A stretch of 64,000 nucleotides of DNA from Heterostelium multicystogenum (lineage: Eukaryota; Evosea; Eumycetozoa; Acytosteliales; Acytosteliaceae). Shown here in pieces: positions 47,195-57,881 of the stretch (positions are counted from its first letter, which is position 1; each line of letters starts with the position of its first letter). Location of the stretch: assembly GCA_003667245.1 (NCBI GenBank), contig RCNN01000184.1, positions 1-64,000 on the forward strand. Direction: 5' to 3'. A program made the translations under genes and the position numbers. The notes below the pieces were generated by a model. That model searched no databases and was not told the origin of the DNA. It saw only the letters and a list, made by a program, of their open reading frames with translations.

Positions 47195-48988
47195 ATGAAT
47201 AGGATATCTATTACAGAGACACCAAATGAGTTGACAGGTGAAATGGATTCGCTCTCATCGCTTGAGATGCTCAGATTGTTTAGACAGACTGACGCTCAGA
47301 TCTTCTCGGGCTATAGAGAGTATGCTGGACTCAACGATGCTGTTATCATCGACCATATGGTTGATTTGATTCACCGTGTCCAATCGTTGATTGTCAGCAA
47401 TGAAGTAGAAATCGTAGTTAGTGGTGCCGGAACTAGTGGACGTCTGGCTTACTTTTTGTCACGTTCATTCGCTAGATGGACTTCTCTTCCAAACACCCGA
47501 TATCATTACTTGATTGCCGGTGGTGACCGTGCGCTTACAGTCGGTGTAGAAGGTGCCGAAGACGATATTGAGCAAGCAAAGGCTGACATTAATTCCATTA
47601 TTCGTCCAAAGGCAGTAGTTGTCTACTTTGGTGTGACCTGTGGACTTTCTGCACCATATGTAGCAGCACAAATCTCGCGTCTTTTGGAGTGTGGCGATAA
47701 GCATATTATCAGTGTTGTAGGATTCAATCCTTTAGATCGAGCACGTACCAATATTATTGAAAAGTGGGACAAATCATTTGCTGATGTTATCAACCAACTC
47801 GACTTTAGAAATGGTAGACATTTCCTTATCAACCCAATTATTGGACCAGAGCCACTGACTGGATCCACAAGAATGAAGTCTGGTACAGCAACCAAGATAC
47901 TTCTAGAAATCATATTGTCACTTGGTCTCAAGGGAGTAATGCCACTCAAAGACATCAAATCAATGATAGAGCACCGCTTGAACCAATACGAAATGGTGTA
48001 TCGAGCTACCTACAGATGTATCGATAATATTGCAAGAATCATCGATGATGCTGGTGAATCTCTTTCGAATCATGGACATCTATATTATCTTGGAAGCAAG
48101 AGCTTAGGTATTGTTGGTTTTGTAGATGCATCTGAAACTGTACCTACATTTGGTGCCGTCATTTGGATGTACGTGGATTTATTATGGATGATGAAGAAAA
48201 GCAAGGCTGGGTAGTTATGGATAACAAAGATGGAGATCAAGCACATCTCTCCGAGCAATATCGAATTTCACAACAGCATTTCATTAGTATGATACCAAGA
48301 ATGGATTCAAGGGATACCATTGTTATATCTATATCGTCAGACGACTCTATTGAATCATATCGTCCAATTATTGACCAGCTTTCATCAATTTCCGGCAGTG
48401 AAAAGCCAAGAATCAACATTCTGTATTTTAATCTTGAAAACAATACCTATAGTCATAGTGGAAATAGTAGTAGCTGCAGCAATGATGAAGTCTCACTTTT
48501 GAATCTGCCTCAAAATATACATAGAGTAACCATTAGTTTTGCCATTCAAAGATATCGATCGTATACCATCATTCTATGAAATTTCATTGAAATGGATTTT
48601 AAATTCACTGACGACTGGTGGATTTGTTCATGCCGGTAAGGTGTATGGAAACAGAATGATCGATCTTGGACTGACAAACAACAAGCTGTTCCATCGTTCG
48701 TGTGGAATCATTGAAAAGCTCTTTGCTGTCAGCGCAAATGAAGCCAGACAGTCATTGCTACGATCGATTTACAGTCTGGAAAAAGCCGACAAAATACCAG
48801 ATGCAATCGACAATGCACCAATCTATCAACACATCGACTACGCCAATCAAAATACAATTACACACATCATACCAGTTGCCCTTCTCATGGCATCAGGAAG
48901 ATTCGACTCACCACTCAAGGCTCGCGAAACCATAAAAAATACACCAATCATCAGAAAACTATTACAACAGAACCAATATCAAAATTAA
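47195..48988 (+). CDS. Double-SIS sugar-phosphate-binding protein: glucokinase regulatory protein / MurQ-like
   Basis: About 595 residues, full length for GKRP. SIS1: VSGAGTSGRLAYFLSRSF, IAGGDRALTVGVEGAEDD, FGVTCGLSAPYVAAQ and IGPEPLTGSTRMKSGTATKI. SIS2: YLGSKSLGIVGFVDASETVP then TFG, then DVRGFIMDD across an indel at about 48160. The lid region reads WILNSLTTGGFVHAGKVYGN and DLGLTNNKLFHRS. Order, spacing and the DVRGF block match animal GKRP, which inhibits glucokinase in the nucleus. The VEGAED and DASETVPTFG motifs are closer to bacterial MurQ (MurNAc-6-phosphate etherase). Regulator and amino-sugar enzyme are both possible; dictyostelids feed on bacteria. A second indel lies near 48535. 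Confidence 0.85.
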
Positions 48989-49180
48989 ATAAAACTAACT
49001 TATTCATCAATTTGATCTCATTTTCGGTTCTTGTATCTCTTATTAGCATGAATCTAATGAAATCCTGATGATGATGTTGTTGTTGTTCCATGTTTGCTCT
49101 ATGGACCTTTTCTTGATCTATTGCGGTAGTGAGTAATTAAAATAAATAACAAGGATTGGATTAGTTTTAAATTTATTCAA

Positions 49181-50620
49181 TTAAAATATTTTAATTTTCT
49201 TTTTAAATTCTTTGGTTTCGGCCTCTATAAAATTACGTCCGATCGCATCGATTTGCTTTTCAAATATAATCTTGGCCCTCTCATACAAAATGATATCTGC
49301 CTGATTTCTTTGTATGATTTCATCAATAATGTCCGATGGTACTTCATTTACAGTTACTCTTTGTGTACCCGAGTTGATCTTTGTAAATCTAATTGCTTGG
49401 AATCCTCCATAATGTGTCAACAATACCAAGCTTTCTGAAAACTTTTCTGTTAGTCCAACAAATTTATATGTACTATTTGGAAAGGAGCAAGTTAGACAAC
49501 CATGAATACTTGGTAACATTTAGGATATTTGATTCTTACTATTGTAAATGATGAATTGCACATGCTTCAGTTTTGTTTTCTAAACCAGGATAGTCGAGTG
49601 GCGCTACACCACAGAGCATACGTGCTTGTTCGTTGTTGGCAGCGGGTGATAATGCTAGCCATTCTTTGAAAGTGTGTCGGATTGCCAATTGATGTCCTGG
49701 ATCACGTTTATTTTGACGATGATAATAGTAGTGAGAGATGACACGATCGACTGGTTCACGCAACATTGTCATGTACGAGTATTTGTTTAGTCCATCTTGT
49801 CTTGGTGGAATTTGGTTAGGTCTATATTTTTCGTAGTAGAAATGCAATCCATAACGAACATGTCCAAAAATAGTCGTCAATTTAGTAGCCATATGTTCCA
49901 GTTCGTGTGCTCCTGGGTGTGCCCAGAAGTGGTTGAATTGATCACGACGTTCGTTACGCTTAAAGATATTTCCGAGTGAAGATCCTCCTGTTTTTGGAAC
50001 GTGCACAAATATATGAGGTTTGGGCAGGAGGAATGGGTTTTGTGTTTATCGAGTTTCCACTGTGTTTCAATGAGAAGCTGTTTGTGCTCATCCTTGTCGA
50101 GCGTCACATAGCCAACCAAGGCCGAAGGCACTGGAACAGCAACGCACTCTGGTCTTTCATTGACTGGCATCTGTTCAATCATCTTGGCCTCTCTCTCGAA
50201 CTCATCCATGACCATTCCCAACAGGATAGGACGTTCCTCATCGTTAGCCTTTGAACGCAAGGCCTTCAATCTGTTTGCCTCGTACTGTTCCTGCTCGGTC
50301 ATAGGCTTTGGGTGTGAGCGGAATGGCAGATCGTATTTATCAAAAAAGTTGGGGGCTTCATTTTTCTTAATTTTAATTTCTTTTGAGGAGGTTGTCAAAG
50401 ATGAATCTCCAAGGCTTGACAAGTCCTCGCTCATGACAAAGCTGCTGTCATCAATATCTTCGTTTCTATTCTTATGATTTTTATTGTTGTAGTTTGTTTG
50501 AATTTCCACGTTGTTAGTAATCATTCTCATCGACATGAAAGTAGTAACAACGATGGCGGCCAGACATATGACCAAAATCTTTCTCGAGGTGAAGAATGAC
50601 GAAACTTTAGGTCTCTTCAT
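49181..50620 (-). CDS. Golgi-type membrane sulfotransferase (Sulfotransfer_2-like)
   Basis: PAPS-dependent sulfotransferase. A type II signal anchor near the start (residues 14-32, ILVICLAAIVVTTFMS) follows the basic MKRPKVSSFFTSRK, so the catalytic part should face the Golgi lumen. A stem of about 150 residues precedes the PAPS 5'-phosphosulfate loop FVHVPKTGGSSLGNIF. This loop is in frame only after an indel near 50020. The 3'-phosphate motif is MLREPVDRVISHYYYHR. A short break near 49520 separates the last part (YKFVGLTEKFSESLVLL), which matches the C-terminal region of 2-O-sulfotransferase-like enzymes. Stop at 49181. The acceptor glycan is unknown. It is convergent with the double-SIS gene. 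Confidence 0.8.
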
Positions 50621-51449
50621 TATTTACAATTTAAAACACCAAACCAAACACATAACAATATTCTCAATCTATCTATCCTATCTATTATCTATAACACTAC
50701 AATTTATCTATCTATGATTATTTGTCCTATTCTATATTGTCTGTCAAATCTATCTGTTTTTCTATCTATCTATCTATCTATCTATCTTCAAAACATATAG
50801 TAGCAGTATTTGTTTTGATTTGGTTATTTATGTGTAGTTTGTAGGTAGATCGTGTTTCGTAGGTTGTAATGTTGTTGATATTGAAGAGGACCCAACCAAA
50901 CTATCTGTTTCAATATCATTGTTTTAATTTTATTTTGTTTTTGTTTTTTTTGCAATGCAATACAAGACCGTTGTAACGACTTGTCATAAACCCTACAAGA
51001 TATTTTCCTGCATCACACGTGTTTAGAAATTTCTAGGTAGTTTTTTTTTTTCATTGAGATTCATGTGAGCTGTCGTCTACCATTTTAATTTGTTTTTGAC
51101 ATCCTACAAATCAAAGTCATCTTATGAATTGTTTAAAGTTTAAAAATCTGCCAGTAGTAGTATTTTGATATATATATTATTTCTTGATAGATGTGGTCTA
51201 CATATATTTATCTGAACCAATCAATTAATTGTGAGACAACCATCAGTATTAGAGTCGTTCAAAAAGTTTCTTGAAAATTAGCTTTTTTTAACTACATTAA
51301 TAGAAACTTTCTGAATTCGTAGTCTAAAACAATCTTAGTCAAATTTGCAAATCTGGAAAGAAATATGAAAATATCTTGGTAAAAGGGTGATATAGATTCA
51401 TCAATATAATTATTAGATCATTATCCTTCGTTAATATCATAGAGATAGA
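50621..51449. other. Divergent intergenic region between sulfotransferase and B-box copy 2
   Basis: 830 bp A+T-rich, with imperfect and perfect TCTA repeats over 50664-50787 on the sulfotransferase side. No gene seen. Confidence 0.5.
50761..50787 (-). repeat. (GATA)n tract upstream of the sulfotransferase gene
   Basis: Six or more TCTA units on the plus strand read as GATA in the sense direction of the sulfotransferase gene, about 140 bp before its ATG. Confidence 0.8.
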
Positions 51450-53144
51450 ATGTCAATCAATAGTAGTAACAACTATAATACCTTTAAATGTGTGGACCAC
51501 GACCGTTCACTTGAAAACATATGTCACCAGTGTTGCAAGTTGATGTGTTCGAAATGTGTAGCTAAACACAATAAAGAAACAGACCACAACTTTTGTGATA
51601 ATATACATGATATAAAGCAATCTCTTAATCATGTTCTATCATCATCTGATAGTAATACAGCTTTGGAGAGTAAACGCTCAAAATCGATATGATACTTTTT
51701 ATTTCAGAGAGAGTGTCAAACGTTTGGCAGGCGATGAAATCTAATGTCTCACTGTATCGTGGTTTATCAAAGACTGAAAGTGACATTTCAGAGCATTTCC
51801 ATCAGCTTCATCAATATCTAATCGTAGAGGAGCAAAAGCTAAAGAAACCAGTCATTGACCAGAAGGACACAATTGAACAGCATCTGAATGGCCATATCAA
51901 AGAATTGAAACATCTTATCGATATTGTGAATAATTGCAATGCTTATGATAGTCATCGCCCACCATCCCCATCGGAGGATACCACTGAAATGTATTCAATT
52001 TCAACAATAGTGGAATCAGTCGAAAAGAGCCAAACATTACCCGCCTTTATTTTATCAAATGGCCACACTCTTTTCAATACGTTGGACAAGTACCAGCATT
52101 ATTTAGACCAACTCCCATTGTATAACAATGAAAGTAATTCCTTACTGTTAGATTCAGTCTATAAATACAGCAAGCAGTTCATGTCAGGGTTTGATTTTGA
52201 AAATACTACAGTACAGGCTCAATTTAAAGAATATCAGCTGGAAATTAATCAAAGTGAGCTAAATGGATTCAGAGAGTTGCTAGGCAAATCAATTCAGCTG
52301 AAGGAAAAACAACCAGAGTCTTTTAGTGTCGGTCCAAAACAATATATCTTCTCTACACACCAACGCAATGGAGTAACATTGCTTGGATTAAATGACAATT
52401 CAATTATACAAATAGGCTTGAGGCCATATAGCTTTTTGACAACACCAAATTCAATTGCTCGAGCTGGCGATTACATCTATGTATTTGGTGGAATTTATAA
52501 CAAACACATTATGATACGATATTCCATATCTCAGAATAGTGCAGATCTTTTTCAAAATGGATGGAATCGAGGAGGGATGCTGGATAGGTGCGTTCTACGA
52601 TGGCAGAGATCATATATATTTAATCAATGGAGTCAATCAATCGAGATTTGATCTCTTCAATATCCACACAATGGCCTTTGAGACCAAAAATGTAAACATT
52701 GGATCACCCGGAACTCGCTGTCTCTCTTTTATCTACAAAGACCTGATTTACTCAGTACCAAAAGATGATAGTCTCATTGTCATATACGATCCAACAAAAC
52801 AGACAGCAAGCGAGTTTAAATCGAATCAATTATTCAGACTTGTATATGCTGCTTGCACTGATGGCAAAGGAAATATCTATATGCATTCCAGCGACAAGAG
52901 ATTCATTCGCTTCAACGTAGAAACCAAAGAAATAGTCTGTCTTAGGGCACACCAATTCTATATCGATGACTTTGTATCGATGTGTTACAACGTAGAGTCC
53001 GATGGAAAAGCCTACCTCTATATGCTCGGTGGATTCGAGTATGGCAATCATCGATACTCCATCGCAAAAGACCAATGGGAAGTGTTTTTCACAAACGACC
53101 AATTCTCCAGGTATTCCTGTCCATCCATCGTTTTTGAACAATAG
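51450..53144 (+). CDS. B-box zinc-finger / kelch-like repeat protein, copy 2
   Basis: ATG 51450 opens MSINSSNNYNTFKCVDHDRS with a B-box (KCVDHDRSLENICHQCCK, LMCSKCVAKH..DH). The coiled coil holds LHQYLIVEEQKLKKPVIDQK, which parallels copy 1 residue for residue. The C-terminal propeller has AGDYIYVFGGIYNKHIMIRY, CTDGKGNIYMHSSDKRFIRF and YLYMLGGFEYGNHRYS. Frame breaks at about 51690 and 52590 look like indels. Stop at 53144. Length (about 560 residues) and domain order equal those of copy 1 at 41155-42824. Function unknown. Confidence 0.78.
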
Positions 53145-53769
53145 ATTAATTAACATGCAATAGTGCTACCACCCTCTATATTGGGTGCGATCAGATACAC
53201 ACTAGTGACAGAAAAAGGAAGAACATTATAATAATGATCCAAAATAGATATCATGAACTACACAATCATTTATTTTTACTATACCAGGATAGGAGTTATT
53301 TATAATTAAGGTTTTGTTTTTTTTTTTTAGTTGGGAAAATACTGTTGTTTGGTTTGCACCCATTTTAAGATGTTTTGCACAAGTTTATTATTATCTTCAG
53401 TTAAATCAAAAGGCAACCAACACAAACTCAATTTTTTCCTTTTTTTAGTCGATCTAAAATTAATAGGGTTTCAAATTTTGATTAAATTTTTTGTAACATT
53501 CTTTGAAGTTGTGTCGATGAAATTTTTTAATTCTCATTTCTTTTTTACTTTTTAGGTTGTCAATTTGTGTGAAAGTTCCAAAATAAATATGATCAGATTT
53601 TTTGGTTGATTTGGTGTAAATCACAACTTAATAAATAAAAGAGCAAGGCAAATCAACCAATTAATATTAACTACAAATTTAAAACTACAAACAACAAAAC
53701 TTTCGAAATTGTACTATATATACATATATATATATTAAATAGTTTCTAAGATATATAAAATAATAAAAA
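53145..53769. other. Intergenic region
   Basis: A+T-rich spacer between two plus-strand genes. A short open frame at 53331-53555 is Phe/Leu-rich from T-runs and is not credible. Confidence 0.5.
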
Positions 53770-55744
53770 ATGGATATAGGTATTTAGATCTAACTATATA
53801 TTAAAATTTAGATTAGACCAATTTCATTTGATTCTAATATTTATTATTGATAGATTTAATTGAACAATATAATAAGATTAAAGATATTTTTGAAAGTGGA
53901 TTCATAACGGAATATGAATTTAATAAGAGAAAGAAAGAGCTTTTTAGGTGACCAATTGGAATCATTTGAGAATAACTATAAAAACAATAATAGTACAAAG
54001 TCAAATGACACTGACAACTCAATTCCAGTGTTTGATTTCAATGGTGGATCTTCAAAAACATATAATGACAACAGTAACACATATAATGTAGATGATTACA
54101 ACAACTATAGCTATAATAGTAATAACTATAATAGTTACAGCTATAGTAATAATAATATTAATAACAGTTATGATTATAATAGTAATAATAGTTATAATAG
54201 CAATGACTATAATTATAGTACATACAATAGTAATACAACAGATTTTGTGACAGTCCAGGAGATTGAAAAGAGTGACTATGTATATGAAACTACAGACCAA
54301 GTTGTTCCAATTGAAACTTCCAAGTATTCAGGCTTCGATCTATTTGGATCCGATTCTGAATCTGAGCCAGCCCCCGTTGCAGAACCAATCGCCACCAAAC
54401 CACAACCACAACCAAAAGTTTCTCGTATCATTCAAGATAAATTAACTGAGAAATCAAAGGCAAAGTACGAGATAACTTACCCCCACAGAGTGAAGGGCTC
54501 TTATTTAATATTTAATCAACCAGTATGTTATTTTTATGAAAATCACAAACCATTGATCGATTATTAACTAATTTACCTATAAAGATTGATGGGATCATAG
54601 CTTATTATAAAACCAAAGAATTCTTATACCAATCGAAATTAACCAGTTTAGAAGATAGATCATATTTAGATAGGGATATCTCTGCAAAATTCTTTTCAAG
54701 ATATGCACTACAAGAGATTGTCATGAAGAATTATCCAGTAAAGGAAGATGACAGAGTCATGACAGACTTTACCAATTTTGAAGTAGGACAAGTTTACAAT
54801 ATATTTGACAGCAATTTGAAACCAGGACATTACAAAATTATTCCACATGGATTCAATATGATCAGAAGAAATGGACCAACTATTATAGGGTAAGGAAATC
54901 ATATGTATATTATTATTATTACATATAGCTAATCAAAAATATGATATTTTCAGTGAATATGAATCTACCTATGTCAAAGACTACCCAATGCCTCCACAAC
55001 ATTTCATTACACACTCTCCATCATATATCACAGAGTACAATCCAGGTCGAGAATCAGCCATAACCATCAAATCAATAGCCAATCAAGATAATTTAAATAT
55101 TTTTAACAAGAAACTTTTGTTTATTAATCAGCTAAGGTATGTTCTATGCTCCTAATAATTCTCAATTATTGGTACTAAAAGTTGAATTTGAAACAGAATG
55201 ATACAGTTCAAAGGTTGTAATAAAATGGAAGTGGACCAAATCAATTTGCCTAAGGAGTCTGTAAAACTGTCACAATCAATAAGAAATTCAGTGGAGAAGA
55301 AAGAGTGTCTCATTTGTAAATCATCAACCTACAGCGAATTCCTCTGCTATCAACATTTCGATGATGTAAGTCATTTATATAAAATATTAGCCATCCCAAT
55401 TTAATATTAATATAGAGGATAATCCATTTTAGAAACTACTGGAAAGATATAATGAAGTTAAAACGATTTATCAAAGGATTTAGTTGAGCCATCTAGCGAG
55501 GATACACAACACCTTTGAAATGGATCCAAACACTGAAGTCAGAGACTACAGCAAAGAACCAAAGTTTTGCTATGCTCCTCCAGAAGCCTTTCTTGAAATT
55601 TCTAAAATATTTGGAAGTTTAAAAAAAGGTCAAACAACAGTGGGATTACCCAATCTTCAATTAGGCAAAGATGATCTACATATAAACCAATACCTATATA
55701 ACATATATAACACATACACACATATATATATTAATAAAGACTGA
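53770..55744 (+). CDS. Unrecognised protein with N-terminal SHOCT-like helix pair and Asn/Tyr/Ser-rich region
   Basis: Exon 1 appears to be only 10 bases (ATG GAT ATA G, 53770-53779). Exon 2 starts at 53854, giving MDIDLIEQYNKIKDIFESGF then ITEYEFNKRKKELL. This matches the SHOCT pattern (LKxLxdxGxITeeEFexkKxxLL). A frame break in TTTTT at about 53943 follows. A low-complexity region of Asn, Tyr and Ser (54050-54235) precedes a conserved-looking domain: SKAKYEITYPHRVKGSYLIF, IDGIIAYYKTKEFLYQSKLT and VGQVYNIFDSNLKPGHYKII. A CxxC pair lies in KKECLICKSSTYSEFLCYQH. Introns lie near 54523-54585, 54891-54952, 55139-55193 and 55365-55431. Stop at 55744. I cannot assign the central domain. Confidence 0.65.
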
Positions 55745-55884
55745 TATATATTTATATCTCATTGTATAATTAAATTATATTTGTATTCATTTAGTTTTAT
55801 TCTATTTGTATGAATAGAGTATCTATTATCTTTCTCTAATATATATGTATATGTATGTGTGTTGGTTTGTATAGGTTGTTCTAA

Positions 55885-56202
55885 TTATATTTCAATGTGG
55901 GTCTGTATGTAGTATGCAGGTGTCTCATAGGGATGTGCTGCTTTCATTGCTGCAATACAATCTTTAATATAAACTTCATCGATCATCATCTCTATTCTAT
56001 ATTCTTCAACGTATTCAATTAAATTTTGAGATCCGATGTGTGGATTCGATCCTTCTAATGGTCTAAACTGTCCTGTTCCTTTGACCTGCCAGCAACATCG
56101 ATCGTAGTTGCCAATGTGTCCACCACCTGCCTCGAACATAGCATTCTTAACTTTCGCTTCGGCCTCTAACGGTACAAAGACAGTTACAATGTAGACAACC
56201 AT
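55885..56202 (-). CDS. Small YqfO/NIF3-type (CutA/PII-like fold) protein, 105 residues
   Basis: ATG 56202 opens MVVYIVTVFVPLEAEAKVKN. The signature blocks FEAGGGHIGNYDRCCWQVKG, TGQFRPLEGSNPHIGSQNL and VEEYRIEMMIDE, then AAHPYETPAYYI, match the small domain found alone or inserted in bacterial NIF3-like YqfO proteins. It has a ferredoxin-like (CutA/PII-like) fold. The frame is intact with no indel. Such standalone versions are common in bacteria, so bacterial origin is plausible. The biochemical role of the family is not firmly known. It is convergent with the SHOCT-like gene (140 bp). Confidence 0.8.
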   Translation of the reverse strand: MVVYIVTVFVPLEAEAKVKNAMFEAGGGHIGNYDRCCWQVKGTGQFRPLEGSNPHIGSQNLIEYVEEYRIEMMIDEVYIKDCIAAMKAAHPYETPAYYIQTHIEI

Positions 56203-56318
56203 TCTTCGTTTCTTCCAACAAACCAATCAAGCTTTGATTTTTTTCAGGTAATGCAAACTAGTTAGTTACCGTGCTGCGGCACTTTTGCAATCGAAACCAA
56301 CAACTACTCTAAAAGTAA

Positions 56319-56339
56319 GGTCATGACCAAAAAAGGTCA
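56319..56339. promoter_or_regulatory. Palindrome GGTCATGACC followed by a third GGTCA
   Basis: A perfect 10-bp palindrome (56319-56328), six A, then a direct GGTCA copy (56335-56339), about 120 bp upstream of the YqfO-like ATG. Dyads with spaced half-sites often bind dimeric transcription factors; the factor is unknown. Confidence 0.35.
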
Positions 56340-56731
56340 AAAACATTTTAATTATTTTTCAAGAAAAACCCTAAAAGTGTAGAGATCCACACACATCTCA
56401 CTTTATCTGGTTCCCTGTTTGAAAGTGGGTGAAACCCCTTAACTGAATCAACTGGTACCCCCGAGTTAGACACTTGATGATGATCATTGCTTTTCACAGT
56501 CCCAGTAAAATTTATCTTTATTTATCATCACCACCAACAAGGATATTTTTAACTTAAGTTAAAAAACTTGTGCGTTTTAATTTACCAAATACTAAAAACA
56601 ACTACTACTGTTATCATGATGAAAATTCCTAAAGTTAGTATAACCAATATTAATCATTTTAGTTTCAGTTGTTAGTTCAACCAATAACCAACCCAATAAT
56701 ATAATAATAATAATAAATTTAAATCATTAAA

Positions 56732-56940
56732 ATGAATGAAGAGTTCTCGATATTAGGGTATGATTAAATGATGTGCAACCAAGTGTTAAATATTCAACCA
56801 AATTCATAACTAGTCTAGTTAGCATACTCCAATTTTCATATATTAGTACTACTATTATTAATAGGTATAATCTTGGTTGTTGTTATTGTTATTGTTATTC
56901 TCTGGGAGTTGAGTGGATGATTCAATTTGCCAAACTTTAA
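56732..56940 (+). CDS. Possible two-exon microprotein
   Basis: ATG 56732 in a good AAA-ATG context gives MNEEFSILG. GTATGA at 56758 could be a donor and ATTAATAG at 56864 an acceptor. The spliced frame then reads GYNLGCCYCYCYSLG and VEWMIQFAKL to TAA at 56940. With one indel the second exon would instead encode a hydrophobic segment (IILVVVIVIVILWELSG) like a membrane span. This is low-confidence because the sequence is partly a TTG/TTA repeat. Confidence 0.2.
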
Positions 56941-57881
56941 ATTTCCCACATCTATTTCTATTAAAACAATAAACAACACATAGCAATCACAGTTATAACA
57001 ACAGTAAATTTCAATAACCATTATAATGTAAATCATTTTATTAAAATTGTTCTTCCTACTACTACTACTACTACTACTACTATTTCTGCTGTTACAGTTA
57101 TCAATAAATTTAATTGTTGTATTTAAATACATATATAAAAGGTAACCATAAATCAACTTCATCATTCATTTATCATTACTTGTTTATTAAATTAAAGTGA
57201 CTCACTCTAAATTGAATCACATATTTCCACTCTGCTAAATATAAAAACCACATTTATCCCCGCTTAATGAATTATTGTTTGTATAATATAAATTTACTTT
57301 TGTCATTTCCAATCCAATCCAATCACATATATAGAAGCTAAAAGAGAGAATCAATAAAAAATAGATAATCTAATTATATATAATTTATAAATGTATATTA
57401 TTTTAAAACGATCAATACGACAAATCAATCAAAATCAAGTAGAGGATTATTGATCACATTAAATTGTTTTTTGTCATATGACATTCTCACATGCCACCAC
57501 CACCATAAAAGTCACAGTGCACGATGTTTTACTTTTTGTTTATTAGTTGATCAGAGAGATAAAACACTATCGAACAAAATAAATTGTGGTAGGGTTGATT
57601 GTTGTGTTTTTGATTTATTTTATATGGACACAATTGATTCATCTTTGTTTTTGATTTAAAATATTATATATTTAATATTAACAAAATAAAATTGATTTTA
57701 ATGAATTATTTAATCCTAGGAATAAATAGAAAATTAATTTGGTATCTCTATCATTATTGAATCAGCTTACAATATAATAATATAATATGTAATTAATTAT
57801 AAATCATCAACATTTTGGAAAAATATAGATATTATTTTTATTATCTAAAGTAAATTGGACTGGATATTTAATTAGATTAAA

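Larger units (their letters stand above)
56203..57881. other. Long intergenic region with dyads and a possible tiny two-exon gene
   Basis: 1.7 kb upstream of the YqfO-like gene. It holds the GC-richer hairpin GTGCTGCGGCAC followed by TTTT near 56272, a GGTCA dyad/triplet (56319-56339) and a possible small gene (56732-56940). From 56941 to 57881 I see nothing but A+T-rich DNA. Confidence 0.45.

Noticed and set aside
54052..54300. Highly hydrophobic minus-strand open frame (Ile/Val runs)
   Set aside because: It is the reverse complement of the Asn/Tyr/Ser-rich coding repeat of the SHOCT-like gene.
56836..57165. Minus-strand open frame with a poly-Ser run
   Set aside because: The Ser run comes from a TAC/GTA microsatellite at 57057-57081, and the rest is low-complexity.
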